NCBI RefSeq assembly: GCF_021729035.1
Contig: NZ_JAJSAP010000007.1
Coordinates: 1 to 64,000, forward strand
Origin: Microbulbifer sediminum
GTDB taxonomy: Bacteria > Pseudomonadota > Gammaproteobacteria > Pseudomonadales > Cellvibrionaceae
Length of the DNA stretch: 64,000 bases
Reading direction: 5' to 3'
Shown here: piece by piece, positions 56,979 through 64,000 of the stretch
Layout: every line of letters begins with the position of its first letter
How positions within the stretch are numbered: the first letter of the stretch is position 1
Program-made: the position numbers and the translations under genes
Notes under the pieces: generated by a model
The model's input: only the letters and a program-made list of their open reading frames with translations
Told to the model about the DNA's origin: nothing
Database searches by the model: none

Positions 56979-57018
56979 GGAAAATTGTTAACTATTGGCT
57001 AAGGTGAAGGGAGATCTA

Positions 57019-57034
57019 CCCGCAGCCCTGCGGG
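57019..57034. repeat. Hairpin in the pyrE-crc gap
   Basis: CCCGCA and TGCGGG form a perfect 6-bp stem around GCCC in the 215-base divergent region between pyrE and the crc homologue. It lies 41 bases before the pyrE start on the minus strand and could influence its leader. Confidence 0.35.
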
Positions 57035-57193
57035 AGACATGTCAAATAATGCTAGTTAATACAGTGTACTGCCTCATACTGAAAGGCGCTATCGGAGCCT
57101 CGGGTGCCGCGCACGGGAAGCGCTCGTATAATCATGCGCCGCTATCCTTCTGTATGAATCCGAACACTAGTCCGCTGGTAAGGGGCTAAAAGA

Positions 57194-57967
57194 ATGCGAA
57201 TAGTAAGTCTGTCCGTAGACGGCGTGCACCAGGCGGCGCAGCGTGGCCTGTATGACTGGCTGGCGGACCAGGACGCGGACATCATCTGCCTTCAGGATCT
57301 CCGCTCCCTCGAGCCAGAGCTGGATCATCCGGTTTTCCACCCTGACGGTTATTACAGCTACTTCTTCGACTCCGGCACCCCACACGAGAATGGCGTTGCC
57401 ATCTACACCCGCAGCCAGCCCAAGGCGATTATTTTCGGCATGGGGTTCGCCAATGGTGAGGACATGTACGGTCGCTACCTGCAGGCCGACTTCGAGCGCC
57501 TCAGTGTCGGGTCGCTGCTGGCACCACAGGCCACAACCGGGGAGGAGGCGGACCTGGAGAAGAAGGTGCAGTTCTTCGACGACATGCAGGCGCACCTGAC
57601 CAAGATCAGCCGCAAGCGACGCGACTTTATTTTCTGTGGCAACTGGGCGATGGCCCATCGCCGTGCCGACGTACAGAACTGGCAGGACCACCAGGACACC
57701 CCCGGCTTCATGCGTCACGAACAGCGCTGGCTCGAGCAGCTATTCAACGACATCGGCTATGTCGACGCCTTCCGCAAGGTCGTGAAGGATGCAGATGAAT
57801 TCAGCTGGTGGCCGAGCGGGAAGGTAGGCGAGGGCGACGGCTGGCGCACCGACATGCAGGTAGTGTCCCACGGCCTGCGCAACCGCATCGAGTACGGCGC
57901 GATCAACAAGAACGTGGAGTTTTCCAGCCACCTGCCCGTGATCATGGATTACGACCTGGAGGTATGA
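57194..57967 (+). CDS. crc: Catabolite repression control protein Crc homologue
   Basis: This 257-residue protein has the exonuclease III/EEP fold and aligns along its length with Pseudomonas Crc: ADIICLQDLRS, GRYLQADFERLS, CGNWAMAHRRADVQNWQ, FSWWPSGKVGEGDGWRTDMQVVS and SSHLPVIMDYD. The catalytic residues of true exonucleases are changed. The metal Glu of ICLQE is Asp, the GDFN motif reads GNWA, and the SDH motif reads SSH. It therefore probably lacks nuclease activity and, as in Pseudomonas, may act with Hfq in translational repression. Its place beside pyrE and near rph supports orthology. Confidence 0.85.
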   Translation: MRIVSLSVDGVHQAAQRGLYDWLADQDADIICLQDLRSLEPELDHPVFHPDGYYSYFFDSGTPHENGVAIYTRSQPKAIIFGMGFANGEDMYGRYLQADFERLSVGSLLAPQATTGEEADLEKKVQFFDDMQAHLTKISRKRRDFIFCGNWAMAHRRADVQNWQDHQDTPGFMRHEQRWLEQLFNDIGYVDAFRKVVKDADEFSWWPSGKVGEGDGWRTDMQVVSHGLRNRIEYGAINKNVEFSSHLPVIMDYDLEV

Positions 57968-58004
57968 CGATTGGGCGACGGGCATAGGCCCGCCGCCAGT
58001 CGAC

Positions 58005-58724
58005 TCACTCCGCCAGCGCTTTCTTTTGCCGGCCGACCAGTTCGTCGATTCCCGCCTTGCCCAGCGCCAGCATCTTCGCAAACTGCGCCTCGGTGAAGGG
58101 CGCGCCCTCGGCAGTGCCCTGCACCTCGATCATGCCGCCGTCCTCGGCCATTACCAGGTTCATGTCGGTATCCGCCTGGCTGTCCTCCGGGTAGTCCAGG
58201 TCCAGCACCGGTTCTCCCTCGTAGATGCCCACGGAAACCGCGGCCACCATGTTCTTCAGCGGGTCAGCGCTGATGATTTTCTCCCGCTGCATGTAACGGA
58301 GCGCATCAACGAGCGCCACACAGGCGCCGGTGATCGACGCGGTGCGGGTCCCACCGTCGGCCTGGATAACGTCACAGTCGACGGTAACCTGGTGCTCGCC
58401 CAGAAGGGTGAGATCCACGGCAGCGCGCAGGGAACGGCCGATCAGGCGCTGGATTTCCACGGTGCGTCCACTCTGCTTGCCGCGCGCAGCCTCACGCCCC
58501 ATCCGTGAGCCGGTGGAGCGAGGCAGCATGCCGTACTCGGCAGTAATCCAGCCACTGCCCTGGCCACGCAGGAAGCGCGGGACATCCGCCTCGACCGAGG
58601 CGTTGCACAGTACCTTGGTATCGCCAAATTCCACCAGTACGGAGCCCTCCGCATGGCGGGTGTAGTTACGTGTAATTTTTACCTCACGCATCTGTTCCGG
58701 CTGGCGACCACTGGGACGTTGCAT
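58005..58724 (-). CDS. rph: Ribonuclease PH
   Basis: This 239-residue phosphorolytic exoribonuclease trims tRNA 3' ends. It opens [40 protein letters not shown] and has the active-site region [34 protein letters not shown] plus [25 protein letters not shown] 58724 with GAGGTG upstream is the start. It converges with crc and is divergent from yicC. Confidence 0.96.
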   Translation of the reverse strand: MQRPSGRQPEQMREVKITRNYTRHAEGSVLVEFGDTKVLCNASVEADVPRFLRGQGSGWITAEYGMLPRSTGSRMGREAARGKQSGRTVEIQRLIGRSLRAAVDLTLLGEHQVTVDCDVIQADGGTRTASITGACVALVDALRYMQREKIISADPLKNMVAAVSVGIYEGEPVLDLDYPEDSQADTDMNLVMAEDGGMIEVQGTAEGAPFTEAQFAKMLALGKAGIDELVGRQKKALAE

Positions 58725-58876
58725 ATTTTCACCTCGCGTTTCCATTCAAAGAGGGCAATTATACCCCTTATGACAACCCCGGCGCTGCGGTCATGGCCGA
58801 CCGCCGCGGCCAGCCATCGCGCTGGCGTCGCTGTGCTATGATGCCGGACCCGTTTTTTTTGCACGCCGGAGAGACC

Positions 58877-59752
58877 ATGGCCCAGAAACCAGTTCGCAGC
58901 ATGACCGCATTCGGACGCGCCGAGGCAGCCTATGCCACCGGAACAGCCGTCTGGGAGCTGCGCTCGGTCAATCATCGCTACCTGGAACCCCACTTTCGCC
59001 TGCCGGAAGCGGCACGCCCACTCGAACCCAAATTGCGCGAAGCACTCCGCAAAGACCTCAGCCGGGGCAAAGTGGAACTCTCGCTCTCACTAAAGCCCAG
59101 CGATGTAGCCAGCACCGGGCTGGAAATCAACCAGCCACTGGTGGACGCGTTGAAACAGGCTGCCCAACAGGTCTCCCCGGAGCCCGGCTCTACGCCGCTC
59201 GATCCACTGCGCATCCTGCAATGGCCAGGCGTGATCGCCGAACAGGATACGGACCGGGAAGAGCAGGCGGGCGCTATCATGAGTGCTTTCCGCGAAGCTA
59301 TCGAGCAACTGATCGCAAATCGCGAGCGCGAGGGATTGGAGCTGCGCAGCTTTATCGAGGCGCGCCTCGATAGCATCGAACAGCAGGTCGGGCTGGTACG
59401 CACTTTGCTACCGCAGATCCTGCAATCACAGCGGGAAAAGCTGCGCACGCGCCTGGAAGAACTGCTCAGCGAAGTGGACCAGGACCGCATCGAGCAGGAA
59501 ATTACCCTGCTGGCACAGAAGGCGGACGTGGACGAGGAGCTTGACCGGCTCGAGGCCCACGTCAAGGAGACTCGCCGGGTACTCGCCGGCGGCGGCGCCA
59601 TCGGCCGGCGACTGGACTTCCTGATGCAGGAGTTCAACCGCGAGGCCAACACACTCTCATCAAAGTCCGTGGTCACCGACACCACCCAGGCTGCAGTGGA
59701 GCTGAAGGTGCTGATCGAGCAGATGCGTGAGCAGGTGCAGAATATTGAGTAG
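58877..59752 (+). CDS. yicC: YicC family endoribonuclease
   Basis: This 291-residue protein starts MAQKPVRSMTAFGRAEAAY with the YicC N-domain (WELRSVNHRYLEPHFRLPEA). It ends in the DUF1732 C-domain with EQEITLLAQKADVDEELDRLEAHVKETR, GRRLDFLMQEFNREANTLSSK and VELKVLIEQMREQVQNIE. E. coli YicC is a single-strand RNA endonuclease linked to small-RNA decay. ATG 58877 with GGAGAG at 58868-58873 is clear; a longer frame upstream is not needed. Confidence 0.93.
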   Translation: MAQKPVRSMTAFGRAEAAYATGTAVWELRSVNHRYLEPHFRLPEAARPLEPKLREALRKDLSRGKVELSLSLKPSDVASTGLEINQPLVDALKQAAQQVSPEPGSTPLDPLRILQWPGVIAEQDTDREEQAGAIMSAFREAIEQLIANREREGLELRSFIEARLDSIEQQVGLVRTLLPQILQSQREKLRTRLEELLSEVDQDRIEQEITLLAQKADVDEELDRLEAHVKETRRVLAGGGAIGRRLDFLMQEFNREANTLSSKSVVTDTTQAAVELKVLIEQMREQVQNIE

Positions 59753-60022
59753 TGCCTGTACCGTTAAATGATGCTCCCTTCCCGCTGTAACAAATAGCGC
59801 ACAACAACACGCAACCTGCGGCACCGGTCAAGTGGTGCCGCATCGTCCTGCCGCTCATCCATTCCCGCTAGCAAAATAATTTCTGGCAGCCAAAAAAAAC
59901 AATATAAATATGCAATTCAGTTGCCGAAAAAGGAAATAAATCCAGAAAAACTATTTACTGGGCAAAAATAAGTGCGAGCATGGCTCCTCCCATTGAAGGA
60001 ACATATCTATTAAGGAGGATTG

Positions 60023-61519
60023 ATGTTTCGATTAATGATGCTCTCACTGCTGGCCCTGGTGGCCATGTCCGGTCACGCGAACGTACCCGAGTATCCCGAC
60101 GATGGCTCGGGCGGCAGTGCGCCCACCTATCTCGGCTGCGGAGTATACGGCAGCAGCTCCATGGGTTTTCCCACAATGATGTACGCCCAGCGGGTGCGCT
60201 ATTGCCGCTACGACGGTCCGCTGATCTGTAACGGCAAGACCCAGGGTGAGTTCGCCGAGTGGGAACACAACGGCGTCTCCACCGGCAAGCAGAAACGCAC
60301 CGTCATTGCCACTTACAACGCGCCGCAGAAGTCATCTGTAAACACACTGATGTACTTTATCGGTGGCCAGTATTTTAACGCTGAAACCCCGAAAGCCAGT
60401 GGCATTGGTCTCTGCGAGGACTGGGACAACCTGTTCGATCACAGTGACTTCAACCTGGCCAACAAGAATATCCCCATCCTGCCGGGTTCGGTTCCCCACG
60501 AGATCGCCACCGATGGTTTTTTCGATATGGGACGTACGTTTATGGCAGTTGCCATGGACGCACGCTTTAACTATGACTTCACCAAGGACAACCAGCACGA
60601 AATTCTGAACGCGCACTACCAGTGGCTGCGCAAGAAGTTCTATCGCTCTGAGATGAAGTTCATTTACCTGGTGGGGCACAGTCGCGGCGGCACCCTGGCC
60701 ACCATGCTGGCCAGCAAGTTCAAGGACGAAATGCCGGAGGTTCCGGTTTTTGTACAGTTGTATGACCCGGTTGCCAACCCGGATTCGGGTCACCACGAAC
60801 TGGGTACCGACAAGTACAGCAAGATCACCAACCCAATTCCGCGGCAGATATCACTACTGGGACAGACATACACTGTCCATGACTTCACATATCGATCCGA
60901 CCTTTTCAACGGTGTATTCAATACACCCGTAAAGCGCGATCGGTTGCTGATTCACAACCATGTCGCCGGACGACAATTTATTAATGAGACACTTGAGGAC
61001 CTCAGTCACGAGGTGCGCGCCTTTGCCGAGCTGGACACAGGCACTAACAACTCCGGCACGATCGGCAACTGGTATTACCAGAAGTGGTACACGATTTCAC
61101 ACGGTTGGATGGCCAACCTGCCCGAGTACTATGGAAGCCGCTACCTGCAAGCGGTTAAGGATGCCTACGCAACCATGGTGCCAGAACGGGTGGCGTCAAT
61201 GGCACCCGAGGCGCGCTGTAATATGTCACCGCGCTGGGCCGAGGGAACGCAGGTAACCGTTTCCTTTGATGGTGTCGGATCCGAAAGCCGCAGCGGCGCA
61301 GCCCTGAGTTACCACTGGCAGCTGCCGAACGGCACTACCCGTTCAGGTATAGGGCCTCACTCGGCAACCTTCTATTCCGGTGGAGAACAGCTCTCCTCCC
61401 ATTCAGTTCGCCTTACCGTGACCGACACTAACGGTAATACGGATACTGCCTCTTGTTCAGTCACACTCGAGGACCGTGACGAAAGCTGTGGCGACCCCTT
61501 CTGTAAACCCGCATTGTAA
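60023..61519 (+). CDS. Exported lipase-like alpha/beta hydrolase with PKD-like tail
   Basis: This 498-residue protein has a signal peptide (about 1-20) and an alpha/beta hydrolase domain with the nucleophile elbow LVGHSRGGTLA (Ser220). Likely partners are Asp248 (LYDPVANP) and His360 (ISHGW). From about residue 395 a PKD-like beta domain follows (VTVSFDGVGSESRSG through SVRLTVTDTNGNTDTASCSV), and the end is cysteine-rich (ESCGDPFCKPAL). I cannot name a family; a secreted lipase or esterase is inferred. AAGGAGG (60012-60018) lies 4 bases before ATG 60023, rather close. It is monocistronic. Confidence 0.72.
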   Translation: MFRLMMLSLLALVAMSGHANVPEYPDDGSGGSAPTYLGCGVYGSSSMGFPTMMYAQRVRYCRYDGPLICNGKTQGEFAEWEHNGVSTGKQKRTVIATYNAPQKSSVNTLMYFIGGQYFNAETPKASGIGLCEDWDNLFDHSDFNLANKNIPILPGSVPHEIATDGFFDMGRTFMAVAMDARFNYDFTKDNQHEILNAHYQWLRKKFYRSEMKFIYLVGHSRGGTLATMLASKFKDEMPEVPVFVQLYDPVANPDSGHHELGTDKYSKITNPIPRQISLLGQTYTVHDFTYRSDLFNGVFNTPVKRDRLLIHNHVAGRQFINETLEDLSHEVRAFAELDTGTNNSGTIGNWYYQKWYTISHGWMANLPEYYGSRYLQAVKDAYATMVPERVASMAPEARCNMSPRWAEGTQVTVSFDGVGSESRSGAALSYHWQLPNGTTRSGIGPHSATFYSGGEQLSSHSVRLTVTDTNGNTDTASCSVTLEDRDESCGDPFCKPAL

Positions 61520-61529
61520 TAACACAGCT

Positions 61530-61551
61530 GGACGGGGGCGCCGCCCCCGTC
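61530..61551. terminator. Perfect GC-rich hairpin after the hydrolase gene
   Basis: GACGGGGGCG pairs perfectly with CGCCCCCGTC around a single central base. It lies 11 bases after the stop codon. There is no T-run, so it may act as a Rho-assisted or 3'-stabilising structure rather than a classic terminator. Confidence 0.5.
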
Positions 61552-61974
61552 ATCCCTCCGAGGCTAATCAAATATATTTGGTTAAAAAGCCCGTATCAAC
61601 TCCACCTGGAACAGTTCGCTCGCTACTGAATAACCGCGCACGCTCCCCCCGCCTGAACTACGACTAATTCTCAACTCTGGAATAAAAATCATCTTCCGAT
61701 TTCTCTTATTGTTTTTCTGGCGCCCCCATCGTCGAGTTTCCCGTAATTCCCTTGAGGGAAATAACACTGTTACGTCACTGCTAGGTGCTGACGAAGCAAA
61801 GGCCGGAAAATCCGGCGAGCCGTGACCGGTTAAGGTCCCACAGAAAAAGATTCAGCACGCGGTTAAGCAAATTTTTTCAATCAAGGACGTCTCTAAAAGC
61901 GGCTCTGCCGCTGAATCATGGCCCAACCCCCACAAGGGGCGCGGCCAATAATAATTATGGAGAACCGAGAAACA
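61552..61974. other. Long leader and promoter region of the subtilase gene
   Basis: About 420 bases with no credible gene. A structured stretch at 61791-61845 contains GCAAAGG, the hairpin CCGGA/TCCGG and GTGACCGGTTAAGG, suggestive of a folded RNA leader. The sequence is more AT-rich before 61780. The remainder carries A/T-rich runs and ends in a weak ribosome site (GGAG at 61959-61962). Confidence 0.45.
61791..61845 (+). ncRNA. Possible structured RNA leader before the protease gene
   Basis: The bases GCAAAGGCCGGAAAATCCGGC form a compact hairpin with an A-rich loop and are followed by GAGCCGTGACCGGTTAAGG. This partly recalls c-di-GMP-I aptamers (GCAAA, a GAAA-type stem loop, then GCC and GG..UA). 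The conserved GACGCAAAGC after the first stem is missing, so I do not claim that class. Confidence 0.25.
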
Positions 61975-64000
61975 ATGAAGCATCCAATAACAAAACTGAT
62001 CGGGACTGTGGCAGCCGGCAGCGCCATTGCGCTGGGCGCCACCTTCTCCCTACCGGCACTGGCGGTGGAAACCAACCAGCCTGCCGCCGCCCTGGCCAGC
62101 ACCCCTATGGTCAGCGACCGCATTATCATCAAATACAAGGACAGTACCCAGATGGGCGCTGCCAGCGCCATGTCGCAGACCGCCATGGAGCGCGCATCCC
62201 GCGTTGCCGGGGCCAAGCTGCAGCATATGCGCCGCCTGGCAACCGGCGCCCAGCTCATGCAACTGGAAAAGCGCATGGGTGGGGCAGAGATGGCGGAAAT
62301 CATCAGCCGCCTACAGCAGGATCCCACGGTGGAATACGCCGAGCCGGACCTGCTGTTGCAACCCATGGCCACGCCCAATGACCCCAGCTACAGCCAGCAA
62401 TGGCACTACTTCGAAGCCACCGGTGGCCTTAACCTGCCGAGCGCCTGGGACACCACCCAGGGTGAGGGTGTCAATGTTGCGGTGCTGGATACGGGCTACC
62501 GCCCCCATGCCGACCTGGTCGACAACCTGCTGCCGGGTTATGACATGATTTCCGACAGCACGGTGGCCCAGGATGGCAACGGCCGGGACAGCGATGCCAG
62601 CGACCCCGGTGACTGGGCTCCCGCGGGCGCCTGCTACTCCGGTTCCCCCGCCAGCAACAGTAGCTGGCACGGCACGCATGTGGCGGGCACCATTGCCGCT
62701 GCCACCAACAACGGCACCGGTGTCGCTGGTGTTGCCTACAAAGCTAAAGTGGTACCGGTCCGGGTGCTGGGTCGCTGCGGCGGCTATACCTCGGATATCG
62801 CCGATGGCATCATCTGGGCTGCCGGCGGCAGCGTCAGCGGTGCGCCGTCCAATGCCAACCCGGCGCAGGTGCTGAACCTGTCCCTGGGCGGCAGTGGCTC
62901 CTGTGGCAGCACCACACAGAACGCCATCAATACCGCCCGCGGCCTTGGTGCCACCGTGGTGGTTGCCGCCGGTAACTCAAACACCAATGCCAGCAACGCC
63001 ACACCGGCGAACTGCTCAGGTGTGGTCACTGTGGCCTCCGTCGACCGCTCCGGCGGCCGCGCCTGGTACTCCAACTACGGCAGCGTGGTGGATGTGGCCG
63101 CGCCCGGCGGTGATACCTCAGTGTCCAGCAACGGTGTTCTGTCCACCCTTAACAGCGGCAGCCAGGGCCCGGGCAGCGACAACTACGCCTTTTACCAGGG
63201 CACCAGTATGGCCACCCCGCATGTGGCAGGGGCCGCAGCGCTGCTGTATGCACTGGACGGTTCACTGACACCCACCGAAGTGGAATCCATCCTCAGCAAT
63301 ACCGCACGGAGTTTCCCCGCCTCCTGTAGCCAGTGTGGTTCCGGGATCGTGGATGCGGCCGCGGCTGTCGCGGCAGTTTCCGGCGGTGGCGATCCAGATC
63401 CGGGCACCGGCGTACTGGAAAATGGCGTGGCGGAAACTGGCCTGTCCGGTAACAGCGGCGCTGAGCTTTTCTTCACCCTGGAAGTCCCTGCAGGCGCCTC
63501 GAACCTGCAGTTCCAGATTTCGGGAGGCAGCGGCGATGCGGACCTCTACGTGCGCTTTGGTTCTGCCCCAACCACCTCAACCTATGATTGTCGCCCCTAC
63601 CTGAGCGGCAACAATGAAACCTGCTCCATCTCCAATGTCCAGGCCGGTACCTATCACGTGATGCTGCGTGGCTATACCAGCTTCTCCGGTGTGGACCTGG
63701 TGGGCAGCTTTGATGAGAGCGGTGGCGGCGGTGGTCCGACCGGGTGGACCGAGAGCAATCTCTCCGGCGCTACTGGCTCCTGGCAGCACTTCACCCTGCA
63801 GGTGAATGACGGTATGGCCTTACTGGATGTAAACATGTCCGGTGGCAGCGGTGACGCGGACCTGTATGTGCGCTTCGGTTCACAGCCGACCACCAGCAGC
63901 TATGACTGTCGCCCCTATCGCTGGGGCAATAATGAAACCTGCTCCATCAGCAGCCCGCAAGCCGGTACCTGGTATATCAGTCTGCGCGGTTACGATGCCT
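61975..64000 (+). CDS. Secreted S8 subtilisin-like protease with PPC domains (partial)
   Basis: At least 675 residues, running off the window end. It has a signal peptide (about 1-31), an I9-like propeptide (about 47-125, [12 protein letters not shown] to VEYAEPD) and the S8 catalytic domain with Asp172 (VAVLDTG), His232 (HGTHVAGT) and Ser411 (GTSMATPH). Two pre-peptidase C-terminal (PPC) domains follow from about residue 480 and 595. Each carries [15 protein letters not shown] and [12 protein letters not shown]. The second is cut off. It is probably secreted by the type II system and matured by removal of pro- and C-terminal parts. The start ATG 61975 follows GGAG by 12 bases. Confidence 0.93.
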   Translation, partial: MKHPITKLIGTVAAGSAIALGATFSLPALAVETNQPAAALASTPMVSDRIIIKYKDSTQMGAASAMSQTAMERASRVAGAKLQHMRRLATGAQLMQLEKRMGGAEMAEIISRLQQDPTVEYAEPDLLLQPMATPNDPSYSQQWHYFEATGGLNLPSAWDTTQGEGVNVAVLDTGYRPHADLVDNLLPGYDMISDSTVAQDGNGRDSDASDPGDWAPAGACYSGSPASNSSWHGTHVAGTIAAATNNGTGVAGVAYKAKVVPVRVLGRCGGYTSDIADGIIWAAGGSVSGAPSNANPAQVLNLSLGGSGSCGSTTQNAINTARGLGATVVVAAGNSNTNASNATPANCSGVVTVASVDRSGGRAWYSNYGSVVDVAAPGGDTSVSSNGVLSTLNSGSQGPGSDNYAFYQGTSMATPHVAGAAALLYALDGSLTPTEVESILSNTARSFPASCSQCGSGIVDAAAAVAAVSGGGDPDPGTGVLENGVAETGLSGNSGAELFFTLEVPAGASNLQFQISGGSGDADLYVRFGSAPTTSTYDCRPYLSGNNETCSISNVQAGTYHVMLRGYTSFSGVDLVGSFDESGGGGGPTGWTESNLSGATGSWQHFTLQVNDGMALLDVNMSGGSGDADLYVRFGSQPTTSSYDCRPYRWGNNETCSISSPQAGTWYISLRGYDA
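63487..64000 (+). repeat. Tandem PPC-domain coding repeats
   Basis: Two similar units of about 320 bases encode PPC domains: GGAGGCAGCGGCGATGCGGACC-type sequence near 63522 recurs near 63842, and the AATGAAACCTGCTCCATC block near 63612 recurs near 63931. The second unit runs into the window end. Confidence 0.8.

Noticed and set aside
61791..61845. c-di-GMP-I riboswitch upstream of the protease
   Set aside because: The first stem and GCAAA look similar, but the conserved GACGCAAAGC segment is absent, so the class cannot be claimed.

Overview
The window looks like a chromosomal segment of a high-GC marine gammaproteobacterium, most likely a Cellvibrionales member such as Microbulbifer. This rests on protein similarity recalled by eye and on gene order, not on a search. 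Several blocks keep the order known from Pseudomonas: rpmE-priA / SPOR-hslV-hslU-DUF971; dsbB / rsd(algQ) - FKBP - algP - TIGR02444 - ABC-F; rpmG-rpmB-radC-coaBC-algC-argB; pyrE-crc-rph-yicC. There are no rRNA genes, tRNA genes, CRISPR arrays or transposases that I can see.

Layout. 1-2085 is a visibly AT-richer patch of small same-strand genes: DUF1272, an unknown protein, an Imm41-like immunity protein and a YcxB-like membrane protein. They are separated by imperfect palindromes that resemble integron attC sites, so I read it as a cassette-type accessory island. 2230-4706 holds a LysR regulator, a perfect inverted repeat that may be its operator, and a divergent doxX-dioxygenase unit. 4950-8761 holds a small lipoprotein, sixA, dbpA and a NagX/HGSNAT-type acyltransferase. 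9046-13273 is a thiamine salvage operon on the minus strand: a TPP riboswitch, a TonB receptor, a YkoF-like protein, a PnuC-type transporter and a ThiK-like kinase. 13404-16010 holds a cupin, a small zinc-ribbon membrane protein in a second AT-rich patch, and an alkaline phosphatase.

16229-29979 is mostly housekeeping: hslUV, a SPOR protein, priA, rpmE, a secreted nuclease, malic enzyme, gshA, acpH, dsbB, a CidA/LrgB-like pair and rsd. 30133-34935 is the algP neighbourhood. 34936-45327 holds an OmpA-like protein with calcium-binding repeats, trmB, rpoH, ftsXEY, rsmD, coaD, ggt and gdx. 45349-47929 holds a lipoprotein amidohydrolase and a second DsbB-type protein paired with a small DUF5993 gene. 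48000-59752 holds mutM, rpmG/rpmB, radC, coaBC, a membrane-anchored algC, argB, slmA, pyrE, a Crc homologue, rph and yicC. The last 4 kb encode two exported enzymes: a lipase-like hydrolase with a PKD-like tail, and a subtilisin-type protease with repeated PPC domains that runs off the window end.

The genes fit a heterotrophic marine bacterium that scavenges vitamins and polymers: outer-membrane thiamine uptake, periplasmic phosphatase, and secreted nuclease, lipase and protease. Points worth a second look are the cassette-like island, a transcription terminator that doubles as signal-peptide coding sequence, dispersed REP-like palindromes, a Crc homologue with altered nuclease residues, and a structured leader before the protease gene.
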